DNA of 64,000 bases, from positions 124,001 to 188,000 of the forward strand of contig NZ_CDME01000010.1 of assembly GCF_000826545.1 (NCBI RefSeq), written 5' to 3'. Under the pieces are notes generated by a model that saw nothing but the letters and a program-made list of their open reading frames with translations, ran no database searches and was not told where the DNA came from. Positions 34,964 through 45,066 of the stretch are shown here, in pieces. The stretch is from Kibdelosporangium sp. MJ126-NF4 (GTDB lineage: Bacteria > Actinomycetota > Actinomycetes > Mycobacteriales > Pseudonocardiaceae). Position 1 is the first letter of the stretch; every line of letters starts with the position of its first letter. The translations under genes were made by a program, and so were the position numbers.

Positions 34964-35404
34964 TCAGTCAGCGGCCGGTTCCGGCTGGGGCAGGGACACG
35001 ATGCCCATCTGCAGCAGCATGGCCAGGTTGTCCGGGATGCCCCAGTGCTCGACGATCTGGCCGTTCTCGAAGCGGGAGACGTCCATGAAGCCCATCCGGA
35101 CCGGGTTGCCGGTGGCGGGCTTGCCGAAGATGGGGCCGTTGTGGGTGCCGGTCGCCTCGATCCGCGACCAGATCCGGTCGCCGACGACGGCCATGTCCTC
35201 GATCGAGAAGTGCAGGTCCGGCATGGCGGTGCGGAGGAACGTGATCGCCTCTTTGAGCACGTCCGGGCCGGTGCCTTCGGCCTGCACCTCGTGTTCGACG
35301 AAGTGCGGCGCGGCGATGTCGTCGACCGCGTCCAGGTCGCCCTTGTTGAAGCACTCGTCGATCAGCCTGCGGTAGACCGCGACGTTCTTGTCCTGTTCGG
35401 ACAT
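34964..35404 (-). CDS. SnoaL-like polyketide/ester cyclase family protein
   Basis: 146 aa. VYRRLIDECFNKGDLDAVDDI, HFVEHEV and GFMDVSRFENGQIVEHWGIPD are standard for the SnoaL family, whose founding members close rings in aromatic polyketides by aldol chemistry. No polyketide synthase is present, so another role (binding, isomerisation, hydration) is likely. ATG 35404 is fixed by AAGGAG seven bases upstream. Same operon as the aldo-keto reductase (30-bp gap). Confidence 0.82.
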   Translation of the reverse strand: MSEQDKNVAVYRRLIDECFNKGDLDAVDDIAAPHFVEHEVQAEGTGPDVLKEAITFLRTAMPDLHFSIEDMAVVGDRIWSRIEATGTHNGPIFGKPATGNPVRMGFMDVSRFENGQIVEHWGIPDNLAMLLQMGIVSLPQPEPAAD

Positions 35405-35434
35405 GGTCACTCCTTGTGCGGGATGGTTCGGTTG

Positions 35435-36271
35435 TCAGGACAGGTCGAAGAACAGCGCGGGGTCCGGGCCGACCTTCTGTGCCGTGCCGAGGTGGCTGAT
35501 GGTGTCCACTTCGGAGCCGGACAGCTCGAAGTCGAACACGTCGATGTTCGCGCGGATCCGGTCCGGCCGCACCGACTTGGGGATGGCCACGATCCCTCGC
35601 TGGATGTGCCAGCGCAGCACCACCTGGGCGGTGGACTTGCCGTGCGCTTCGGCGATCGCGGTGACCTTCTCGTGTTCGAGCAGGCCCTGGTTGCGGCCGA
35701 TGGGGCTCCACGCCTGGGTGATGATGCCTTTTCGAGCGTGGTAGGCGTGCAACTCGTGCTGCGGGTGGCCGGGGTGTAGCTCGACCTGGTTGACCGACGG
35801 GACGACACCGCACTCGCTGGTCAGCCGTTCGATGTGCTCCGGCGCGAAGTTCGACACTCCGATCGAGCGGATCCGGCCTTCGGTTTGGAGCTTCTCGAAC
35901 GCCCGCCAGGTTTCGACGTACTTGTCGAGACGGGGGCGTGGCCAGTGGATGAGATACAGGTCCAGGTAGTCCAGGCCGAGTTTGGCCATGCTCACGTCGA
36001 AGGCTCGCAGCGTCTCGTTGTAGCCCTGGTCGTCGTTCCACACTTTGGTGGTGATGAAAAGTTCCTCGCGCGGGACTCCGCATTCGGCGACGGCTTGGCC
36101 CACGCCTTCTTCGTTGTCGTAGGCGGTCGCGGTGTCGATGAGGCGGTAGCCCGAGTCGATGGCGGTGCGTGTTGTCTTGACGACCTCGTCGGGTGGAATC
36201 TGGAACACGCCGTAGCCGAGCTGGGGGATTTGCACCCCGTCGTTCAGGGTCAGCGTGGTGACCTCTGCCAT
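35435..36271 (-). CDS. Aldo/keto reductase
   Basis: 278 aa TIM barrel. The catalytic tetrad is visible: Asp and Tyr in RLIDTATAYDNEEGVG, Lys in ITTKVWN and His in LDLYLIHWP. The NADPH-binding tail includes IPKSVRPDRI. Subfamily AKR5-like (2,5-diketo-gluconate reductase type). ATG 36271 gives the usual N-terminus; the open frame upstream overlaps the promoter shared with the GST-like gene. First gene of the minus-strand group that ends with the MFS gene. Confidence 0.9.
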   Translation of the reverse strand: MAEVTTLTLNDGVQIPQLGYGVFQIPPDEVVKTTRTAIDSGYRLIDTATAYDNEEGVGQAVAECGVPREELFITTKVWNDDQGYNETLRAFDVSMAKLGLDYLDLYLIHWPRPRLDKYVETWRAFEKLQTEGRIRSIGVSNFAPEHIERLTSECGVVPSVNQVELHPGHPQHELHAYHARKGIITQAWSPIGRNQGLLEHEKVTAIAEAHGKSTAQVVLRWHIQRGIVAIPKSVRPDRIRANIDVFDFELSGSEVDTISHLGTAQKVGPDPALFFDLS

Positions 36272-36364
36272 GGATCCGCCATCCTTCCTTGCCCGGAGAT
36301 GTGCCCACCCCAGGTGTAACCCGGCTCGGTCGCGGGTGGGTCCTTCTCGGGTGTTTCGCCTTGT

Positions 36365-36376
36365 ACTTCGGGAAGT
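36365..36376. promoter_or_regulatory. ACTTCGGGAAGT palindrome between AKR and GST-like genes
   Basis: A perfect 12-bp palindrome-type site (ACTT-N4-AAGT) followed by CCGG, 41 bp upstream of the GST-like start and inside the divergent aldo-keto reductase promoter. Flanking bases match the sites at 39269 and 39291 (TACTTC, then AAGTCC). Confidence 0.45.
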
Positions 36377-36416
36377 CCGGCTGCGGAAGCAGGGGCTGAG
36401 CGGGAAGAATGCCGTT

Positions 36417-37280
36417 ATGAGCGCGTTCACTGTCGACGGGGATGTCGAGTGGCCGGTCGAGGCCGGCCGGTATCGGATCGTGGTCAGTCGGGCGTGCCCG
36501 TGGGCCAGTCGGGTCTTGGTGGTTTTGCGGTTGTTGGGGTTGACTGATGTTGTTTCGGTCGCTTACGCCGATCCGATTCAGGATGAACACGGGTGGGGTT
36601 TTCCCGGTGGGGATCCTGTTTTGGGGATTCGATATCTTCGTGAGGCGTACGTGGCTGCTTGGCCTGGGTATGACGGTGGGGTCAGCGTGCCTGCCGTGGT
36701 TGATGTGCCTTCAGGCAGGCTGGTGAGCAATGATCATGAGCACATCACCATCGACTTGGCTACTCGGTGGGGCGCTTTCGCTCGTGCTGACGCTCCTGAT
36801 CTTTATCCTGAGGCGTTGCGTGGTGAGATCGACTTGGTGAACCGGCGGTTGGCTCATGACGTCAACTACGGGGTGTACACGTGTGGTTTCGCTGCGTCTC
36901 AGGAGGAGTATGACGAGGCGTACGGGCTGCTGTTCGCTGCTTTGGATGAGTTGAGTGTGCGGTTGGCCGGGCGGCGCTATCTTGTGGGGGATCGGATCAC
37001 TGAGGCCGACGTTCGGTTGTTCACCGTGCTGGTTCGTTTTGATGTTGTCTATCATGGACACTTCAAGTGCAACCGGGCCAAGTTGGCTGAGATGCCTGTT
37101 TTGTGGGCTTACGCTCGGGATCTTTTTCAGACTCCCGGGTTTGGGGATACTGTGGACTTTTCGGAGATCAAGCTTCACTACCATCGGGTACACACGGAGA
37201 TCAATCCCTCTGGGATTGTTCCTGGTGGGCCTTCGCTGGAGGGGTGGCTTGTTCCTCATGGCAGGGCTTCGCTCGAGTGA
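36417..37280 (+). CDS. Xi-class glutathione-S-transferase-like protein (hydroquinone-conjugate reductase family)
   Basis: 287 aa. Thioredoxin-fold half with SRACPWASRVLVVLRLLGL (catalytic Cys in CPW), then an all-helical half with RRYLVGDRITEADVRLFTVLVRFD. This is the EcfF/YqjG-like family that reduces S-conjugated hydroquinones. Actinomycetes use mycothiol instead of glutathione, so the thiol partner is uncertain. Third codon positions are clearly richer in T than in neighbouring genes (runs such as GTTGTTGGGGTTGACTGATG), which suggests recent arrival or relaxed codon use. Confidence 0.82.
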   Translation: MSAFTVDGDVEWPVEAGRYRIVVSRACPWASRVLVVLRLLGLTDVVSVAYADPIQDEHGWGFPGGDPVLGIRYLREAYVAAWPGYDGGVSVPAVVDVPSGRLVSNDHEHITIDLATRWGAFARADAPDLYPEALRGEIDLVNRRLAHDVNYGVYTCGFAASQEEYDEAYGLLFAALDELSVRLAGRRYLVGDRITEADVRLFTVLVRFDVVYHGHFKCNRAKLAEMPVLWAYARDLFQTPGFGDTVDFSEIKLHYHRVHTEINPSGIVPGGPSLEGWLVPHGRASLE

Positions 37281-37303
37281 TTGGTGGGTTGTTGGTGTGC
37301 TGG

Positions 37304-37508
37304 GCGGCAGGATTTGACAAGGGACGTATGCCGTGGCTGCTCGCCGCTGTGCTGTCCCAGGGGCGCTGTGCCCATCATGGGGAGCGCCCTAGGAGAGGGC
37401 AAAGGCGGAGGCCCGGAAAGCAATCTGTACTTTGCAGCCCTAGGCAGGCCGGGCCTCTCCTCACCCACAAGTTTACGGGCGCCCCTACCCCTTGTAAAAT
37501 CCTGCCGC
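37304..37508. mobile_element. MITE-like element, 205 bp with 20-bp terminal inverted repeats
   Basis: The left end GCGGCAGGATTTGACAAGGG (37304-37323) pairs with the right end (37489-37508) with one mismatch. The inside is itself partly palindromic (GAGGCCCGG near 37409 against CCGGGCCTC near 37450) and contains no reading frame that looks real. No clear target-site duplication was found. It lies just after the T-rich GST-like gene. It may be a non-autonomous transposable element or an extended structured terminator. Confidence 0.5.
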
Positions 37509-37729
37509 TGCGGGGTTTTGGGGGTCACTGTCGCCGAGTGTTGTTCCCAGGCCTCATGAAGCGGGCTGGTACGTAACCAACACAGGGCAATCAGCGCTGG
37601 GACCGCAGGTTGGCGCTGGAAGCTGCGCTCCAACGTAACCAGCAGCGCTAAAATGACCAGCAATACTCGTTCAACTCGGGCACAGCGGCGGGTAGCCCAC
37701 TGGTGAGCGGCCCGTAACTCAACGGTGCT

Positions 37730-37824
37730 CAACCCGCTGGAAGCCAACACGTCTGATAGACAACGCGTCCGATAGCCAACGCTGTTGACAGCCAACACGT
37801 GCGGTAGTCAATCCGCTGGAAGTC
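37730..37824. repeat. Degenerate 16-bp tandem repeats
   Basis: Six units of 15-16 bp, each beginning CAA, stand head to tail: 37730-37744, 37745-37760, 37761-37776, 37777-37792, 37793-37808 and 37809-37824. The best-matching units are CAACACGTCTGATAGA, CAACGCGTCCGATAGC and CAACACGTGCGGTAGT. The wider gap between the GST-like gene and the DszC-like gene (37281-37897) has no other gene; 37509-37729 is comparatively AT-rich with scattered CCAAC/CCAGC motifs. Confidence 0.65.
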
Positions 37825-37832
37825 CGGACAAG

Positions 37833-37875
37833 CCGCGATGGGCCCCGCCTTCTCCTACTGCGGGGCCCATCGCGG
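37833..37875 (-). terminator. Strong intrinsic terminator
   Basis: A perfect 16-bp stem (CCGCGATGGGCCCCGC at 37833-37848, complement at 37860-37875) with an 11-nt loop, 22 bp beyond the stop of the DszC-like gene on the minus strand. It would also stop transcription arriving from the left. Confidence 0.85.
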
Positions 37876-37897
37876 TCCGTGCTGGTTTGTCTCTTCG

Positions 37898-39142
37898 TCA
37901 GCTGTACCAGCCTGGCTTCGGGATCTCGTTGTGCAGGAGGAAGTTTCCGATCTCCTGCTTCTGGTAGAACACCGGGTCGTGCAACGTGTGCGTACGTGCG
38001 TTGCGCCAGAAGCGGTCGAAGCGGAACTTCTCCGATGTTGATCGGGCTCCGGTGATCTCGAAGATTCGGGAGGTGATCTCCAGTGCGGTCGCGTCGGCGA
38101 TGATCTTCACCGACGCACTGCGGATCTTGTACTCTCCTCGGCTGCGAGGTGTGACAGCGTCCGGGTTCCTGTGCAGTTCCAGGCCTTCTTGTGCGATCTG
38201 GTCCATGAGGGCTTCTGCTGCCCAGAGTTTCGCGGTCAGGTCGCCGAGGACGTCGAGTACGCGGGGCTCGTCGATGAGGCGGTCGTAGCCTCCCCAGCCC
38301 TTTCCGTGCTTGTGTGCGTACACCGCTGTCTCGTCGAGGGCCTGGGCTGCGATTCCCAGCCAGATCGCTCCGAACACCAGCTGTCCGAGGGGGACGTTCA
38401 TTGTTGCGTAGGCGCGCTCGTGGAACTTCTTGTCGGGGGTGAAGCCGATCGCGTCCTTCCAGGGGACTCGGACTTCCTTGATGGTCGTGCTGCCGCTTTC
38501 CGTCAGGCGCTGGCCCATGTTGTCCCAGTTGTCATGGGTGATCATGCCTGGTTGGTTTGTCGGGACCGGGGCCACTACGTGGATGTCCGTTCCTTCCAGG
38601 ACTCCTTCGAGGATCGTGACGTCCGAGATCTTCACTCCGGTCGCGAAGTTCTTCTTGCCGTTGAAGACCAGGTAGTCGCCGTCGTCGCGGACTACCACGT
38701 CGTTGTCGCGCGCGTTGATCGCGCCCGCCATGATCCAGTTGTTCCGTGTTGCCTCTGCTTCGATCCTGGTGATCTGTTCCGGTGTTCCTGCCAGGCGGGG
38801 CACGTTGAACCACATGTAGTGGTAGCCGAGCAGGTGGCCTATCGACCCGTCTCCCGCTGCCACCTCCCTGATCACCTTGTAGGCCAACGGCCATTCGCCC
38901 GCGCCGCCGCCCATCTCCACCGGGCCGAAGAGCCTGCCGAGGCCGGATGCCTTGAGCAGGGCGATCTCGTCGTACGGCGTCTTGTTCGCGCGGTCTCGTG
39001 CCGCGTCGTCCAGTGCGTAGATGTCACGTAGCTCTTTCGCCCTCGCGATCCACCCTTCCGGGGTGGTGGGCGTGCCCTCCTGCGCCCATTTCTCCGGCGC
39101 GCCGGGCACTACTTCTGCAGGCGGCTGTTGTGTGCTGGTCAC
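37898..39142 (-). CDS. DszC-like flavin-dependent monooxygenase (acyl-CoA dehydrogenase fold)
   Basis: 414 aa. The fold is that of acyl-CoA dehydrogenases, but the sequence (WDNMGQRLTESGSTTIKEVRVPW, YAHKHGKGWGGYDRLIDEP and a C-terminal ARTHTLHDPVFYQKQEIGNF) matches group D monooxygenases such as DszC, which use reduced FMN and oxygen. These need a separate reductase; the one at 29507-30010 could serve. The substrate is unknown; sulfur, nitrogen or aromatic carbon oxidation is possible. Two 17-bp direct repeats, 22 bp apart, lie in its upstream region. Confidence 0.85.
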   Translation of the reverse strand: MTSTQQPPAEVVPGAPEKWAQEGTPTTPEGWIARAKELRDIYALDDAARDRANKTPYDEIALLKASGLGRLFGPVEMGGGAGEWPLAYKVIREVAAGDGSIGHLLGYHYMWFNVPRLAGTPEQITRIEAEATRNNWIMAGAINARDNDVVVRDDGDYLVFNGKKNFATGVKISDVTILEGVLEGTDIHVVAPVPTNQPGMITHDNWDNMGQRLTESGSTTIKEVRVPWKDAIGFTPDKKFHERAYATMNVPLGQLVFGAIWLGIAAQALDETAVYAHKHGKGWGGYDRLIDEPRVLDVLGDLTAKLWAAEALMDQIAQEGLELHRNPDAVTPRSRGEYKIRSASVKIIADATALEITSRIFEITGARSTSEKFRFDRFWRNARTHTLHDPVFYQKQEIGNFLLHNEIPKPGWYS

Positions 39143-39268
39143 AGGTCCTCCTCTTGCGGTGCAGCGGTCGCGGCCCTGGCTTCACTCTGCCGCCCGCTTC
39201 AGCGAGATCGACGCCACGTTATCCTCGGTTCGGTGGCGGGAACGGCTGGAGTGGTGCCGTCCCTGGCT

Positions 39269-39302
39269 ACTTCTCCAAGTCCGGCACGCTACTTCGCCAA
39301 GT
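39269..39302. promoter_or_regulatory. Two ACTTCnCCAAGT sites upstream of the DszC-like gene
   Basis: ACTTCTCCAAGT (39269-39280) and ACTTCGCCAAGT (39291-39302) sit within longer direct repeats (GCTACTTCTCCAAGTCC and GCTACTTCGCCAAGTCC) exactly 22 bp apart, two helical turns. They lie 127-160 bp before the DszC-like start and just after the DAHP synthase stop. Similar sites occur in other cluster promoters. Confidence 0.55.
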
Positions 39303-39306
39303 CCAT

Positions 39307-40737
39307 TCACGACCCACGGTGTTCCCTCAGCAGATCCGCCACCCGGAAGGCCAGTTCGATGGACTGGCTTGCGTTCAGTCGGGGATCGCACGCCGTCTCA
39401 TACCTGGTGCAGAGGTGGGTGTCCAGGATCTCGTCCGCGCCGCCCAGGCATTCCGTCACGTTGTCGCCGGTCAGTTCGAGGTGCAGGCCGCCGGGGTGTA
39501 CTCCTTCCTGTTTGTGGGCTTCGAAGAAGCCGACGACCTCACGGGTGATGTCGCACAGCGACCGTGTCTTGTAGCCGCTCTTGGACACGAACGTGTTGCC
39601 GTGCATCGGGTCGCACGTCCACACCACCGAGCGTCCGGTGGAGCGGACTGCCCGCAGCAACGGCGGCAGCAGGTCTGTGACGTGGTCCGCGCCCATTCGG
39701 GAGATCAGCACGAGCCTGCCGGGGACGTGGTTCGGGTCCAGCCGCTCGACCAGGTCACGCAGGCCGCACGGGGTGGTGGTCGGGCCGACCTTCAGGCCGA
39801 TCGGGTTGGCGATCCCGGACAGGAACTCCACGTGCGCACCATCCAACTGCCGGGTGCGGTCACCGATCCACACCATGTGCGCGCTGGTGTCGAACCAGGC
39901 GCCGGTGCTCTTGTCGTAGCGGGTCAGTGCCTGCTCGTAGTGCGGCAGCAGTGCTTCGTGTGAGGTGTAGAAGTGGACTTGCTTCAGGGACTGCGTGTCG
40001 TTCATGCCACATGCCTGCATGAACCGCAGTGCCCACGTGATGTTGTCGGCGACTTGTTCGTAGTGCTGTCCGGCTGGGCTGCGGCGGACGAACTCGGTGT
40101 TCCACTCGTGTACCTGCTCGAGGTCGGCGAAGCCCTTGGTGGTCAGGGCGCGCAACACGTTCAGTGTCGCCGATGAGTGGTGGTAGGCGCGCATCAGGCG
40201 TTCCACGTCCGGGCGGCGTGCCTCCGGGGTGGGTTCGGGGGAGTTGACGATGTCCCCGCGATAGACGGGCAACTCCACGCCGTCGATGACCTCGATGGGC
40301 TTGCTGCGGGGCTTGGCGAACTGGCCCGCGATCCGGCCGACTTTCACCACCGGCAGGCCTGAGCCGTACGTCAGCAGGATCGCCAGTTGCAGGATCACCC
40401 GGAGTTTGCTGCGCACGCCGTGTTCGGTGCAGGAGGTGAACCGCTCGGCGCAGTCACCTGCCTGCAGCAGGAAGGCGTTGCCCTCCGCCACCGCGGCGAG
40501 GGAGCGCTGCAGGGTGCCGATCTCGTCCGGCAGCACCAGTGGCGGTTGCAGCGCGATCTCCTCGGTGACGCGCTCCACCTGGATGGGGTTGGGCCAGTCC
40601 GGCTGCTGGCTGATGGGACGCGATCGCCACGAGTCCGGGTGCCAGGTGGCGGGTGGCAGGTGCGTTCGCGGCTGCTCGGTGGTCATGGGCAGGATGGGGG
40701 TGCCCAGCCGGTGTGGCTGGATGTCGATCATTTGCAT
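39307..40737 (-). CDS. Class II 3-deoxy-D-arabino-heptulosonate-7-phosphate synthase
   Basis: 476 aa. It joins phosphoenolpyruvate and erythrose-4-phosphate, the first step to chorismate. Class II hallmarks: LLQAGDCAERF, RIAGQFAKPRS, WIGDRTRQLDGAHVEF, GLKVGPTTTP and VVWTCDPMHGNTF. Last gene of the large minus-strand run, directly after trpA. Two starts are possible: ATG 40737 (10-bp overlap with trpA) or ATG 40731 (4-bp ATGA overlap). Its job here is presumably to raise chorismate supply for the trp genes, as in other tryptophan-consuming clusters such as that for calcium-dependent antibiotic. Confidence 0.93.
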   Translation of the reverse strand: MQMIDIQPHRLGTPILPMTTEQPRTHLPPATWHPDSWRSRPISQQPDWPNPIQVERVTEEIALQPPLVLPDEIGTLQRSLAAVAEGNAFLLQAGDCAERFTSCTEHGVRSKLRVILQLAILLTYGSGLPVVKVGRIAGQFAKPRSKPIEVIDGVELPVYRGDIVNSPEPTPEARRPDVERLMRAYHHSSATLNVLRALTTKGFADLEQVHEWNTEFVRRSPAGQHYEQVADNITWALRFMQACGMNDTQSLKQVHFYTSHEALLPHYEQALTRYDKSTGAWFDTSAHMVWIGDRTRQLDGAHVEFLSGIANPIGLKVGPTTTPCGLRDLVERLDPNHVPGRLVLISRMGADHVTDLLPPLLRAVRSTGRSVVWTCDPMHGNTFVSKSGYKTRSLCDITREVVGFFEAHKQEGVHPGGLHLELTGDNVTECLGGADEILDTHLCTRYETACDPRLNASQSIELAFRVADLLREHRGS

Positions 40738-41479
40738 GCTGACAACAGCTCCCTCACAAGCGGGCCGGGGTCCCGCCCGGCGTCGAGTTCGTTGACGATG
40801 GCGCTGCCGACGATGGCGGCGTCGGCGTGTCCCCGCAGCAGCGAGACCTGTTCGGCGCTGGAGATGCCGAATCCGGCTGCCACGGGAAGATCGGTGTGTG
40901 TGCGTACCTTGGCGAGCAACGCGTGGACGTCTGTGGGCAGCGCGGATCGGCTGCCGGTGATCCCGGTGACCGTCACGCAGTACACGAAACCGGTGGACGC
41001 CGCGCACGCCGCCGCGATCCGGTTGTCCGGGCTGGTCGGCGCGACCAGGAACACCGTTTCCAGTCCCGCGTCGGTCATGGTCTTCGCGATCTCGGCGGAT
41101 TCCTCCACCGGGACGTCCGGGATGATCACGCCCGTCACGCCTGCCTGTGCCGCGTCACGGGCGAACTTCCGGGGACCGTAGGCGAGGACTGGGTTGACGT
41201 ACGTCATCAGCAGCACGGGCGCGGCCTGTTCACCGGCGATGTCGGCGGCGACCTCCAGGCAGGCCTCGGTGGTGGCGCCCGCGTCCAGTGCTCGCTGGCC
41301 CGCTCGCTGGATCACCGGGCCGTCGGCCAGCGGGTCGCTGTAGGGGATGCCGAGTTCCAGCGCGGCGATGCCGGTGTTCACCAGTTTGCGGCCGATCTCC
41401 CTCGTGGTGGCCAGGTCCGGGTGACCGGCCATCAGGTAGGGAATGAGCGCCAGGCCGTCCTGCTTGAGAAGCGACGATG

Positions 41480-41483
<4 letters not shown>
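40728..41483 (-). CDS. trpA: Tryptophan synthase alpha subunit
   Basis: 251 aa TIM barrel that splits indole-3-glycerol phosphate into indole. Catalytic Glu in [20 protein letters not shown] and Asp in [12 protein letters not shown]; phosphate site [10 protein letters not shown]. The frame stays open upstream, but GTG 41483 makes a GTGA overlap with the trpB stop and is the natural N-terminus ([20 protein letters not shown]). Confidence 0.95.
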
Positions 41484-42678
<1,195 letters not shown>

Positions 42679-42682
<4 letters not shown>

Positions 42683-43482
42683 GCCGTCCTCAGCTCCTTG
42701 ACCTTCGCCTCCGGGTCGGCGGCCCGCATCAGGACCTCGCCGACGAGTACCGCCGCGGCGCCTGCCTCACGCATGGCGACCGCGTCCTGCGCTGTGTTGA
42801 TCCCGCTCTCGCCGACCAGCAGCCGACCGGATCCGACCCGGTGACGCAGCCGCGCGGTGAGCGTCATGTCGATCCGGAAGTCCCGCAGGTCCCGGTGGTT
42901 CACGCCGATCACGGTCGCGCCCGCGTCCAGCGCCACGTCGACCTCGGCCTCGTCGTGCACCTCCACCAGCGCCTCCATCCCGAGACCTCGGGTGTGGGCG
43001 AGCAGCTCCGCCAGCCGGTGTTGCGTCAGCGATGCCACGATCAGCAGCAGCGCGTCCGCGCCGAGCGCCCGCGCCTCGACGATCTGGTACTCGTCGTCGA
43101 TGAAGTCCTTGCGCAGGACGGGAATTCCGCCCTCGCTGCGGGCGATCGGCAGGTGCTCGGGGCTGCCACCGAAACCGTCCTCGTGGGTCAGCACCGAGAT
43201 CGCCGCCGCGCCGCCCCTGCGGTACGCCCGAGCCCGTTCGGCAGGCCGATAGTCGTCGATCAGCGACCCCTTGGAGGGGCTGCGTGGTTTCATCTCGGCG
43301 ATCACACTGAGCCCCGGCTCACGCAGAGCCGCGACGAAATCCCGCGGCGCCGGTGCGTTGGAGGCCAGCGCGATCATCTCGGACAGCGGACGCACGGCAC
43401 GGCGCCGAGCGGTCTGCTCGTTCGCGGTCTGGATCAACTTGGTCAGCATCGTCGGTCGGACGCTGTTGTTGGAGACGGTCAT
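42679..43482 (-). CDS. trpC: Indole-3-glycerol-phosphate synthase
   Basis: 267 aa TIM barrel. [13 protein letters not shown] holds the first catalytic Lys, [13 protein letters not shown] the second, and VGESGI the phosphate loop. ATG 43482 overlaps the trpD stop (ATGA). No trpF follows; in actinobacteria that step is done by PriA encoded with histidine genes. Confidence 0.95.
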
Positions 43483-44493
43483 GATGGCACCGCCACCCGG
43501 TCCTGCGACACGGCGACCCATCGGTCCAGCAAAGCCGCCACCGCCCCGCTGTCGATCGCCCGAGCGGCCTGGGCGAGGCCGTCCTGCCAGTCCTCGGCGT
43601 GCCCGGTGATCCGCAGCGCGGCGGCCGTGTTGAGCAGGACGACATCCCGTTTCGGGCCTGTCTCACCCGCGAGGATTCGACGGATGATGGCCGCGTTCTC
43701 CGCCCGGTCGCCACCGGCGAGCTGGGCGACGGAAGCCTGCGCCAAGCCGAGGTTCGCGGGATCGAACCGGTAGGCGTGCCGCACACCGTCGACCACTTCC
43801 ACCACGGTGGACGGCGCACCGAGGCTGAGCTCGTCCAGACCGTCCTCGGAGTGGAACACCAGCGCCCTGGTGACGCCCAGTCGGGCCAGCACCTCCGCCA
43901 TCGGCGCGACGGCGTCGGCGTTGGGTACACCAAGCGCTTGGTAACGCGCACGCGCCGGGTTGCACAACGGGCCGAGCAGGTTGAACACCGTCCGGATGCC
44001 CAGTTCCTTGCGTGGCCCGGCCGCGTGCCGGAAGGCGGGATGGAACGCGGGCGCGAACAGGAACACGATGCCCGTCTCGGCGAGACACCGGCCCGCTTCC
44101 TCCGGCGTGAGCTCGATCCGGACGCCCAGCTCCTCCAACACGTCCGCGCTGCCACAGCCGGAGGACGCGCTGCGGTTGCCGTGCTTGGCCACCCGCACGC
44201 CACAGGCCGCCGCCACGATCGCCGACGCGGTGGAGATGTTGAACGTGTTCAGCCCGTCGCCGCCGGTCCCGCACGTGTCCAGCACGTCCGAGCCGAACGG
44301 CACCGGCCTGGCCAGCTCCCGCGCTGTCTTGGCCATGCCCACGATCTCGTCGGGGCTCTCCCCGCGCATGGCCAGCGCCATGGCGAACCCGGCGATCCGG
44401 GCCGGGCCCGCGGCGCCGCACATGATCGCGCGCATGGCCTGCGCGGCGTCGGCCTCGCTCAGGGTCTCCCCTCGGGACACCCGTTTGATCAGG

Positions 44494-44501
<8 letters not shown>
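43479..44501 (-). CDS. trpD: Anthranilate phosphoribosyltransferase
   Basis: 340 aa. DTCGTGGDGLNTFNIST is the PRPP/pyrophosphate loop, KHGNRSASSGCGSADVLEELG the anthranilate-side hinge, and LGPLCNPAR another family motif. It moves the phosphoribosyl group onto anthranilate. It overlaps trpG by 8 bp. Confidence 0.95.

Positions 44502-45062
<561 letters not shown>

Positions 45063-45066
<4 letters not shown>

Noticed and set aside
34968..36590. 540-codon open frame spanning the SnoaL-like and AKR genes
   Set aside because: It is a different frame on the same strand, with composition typical of a shadow, and it overlaps two recognisable genes.
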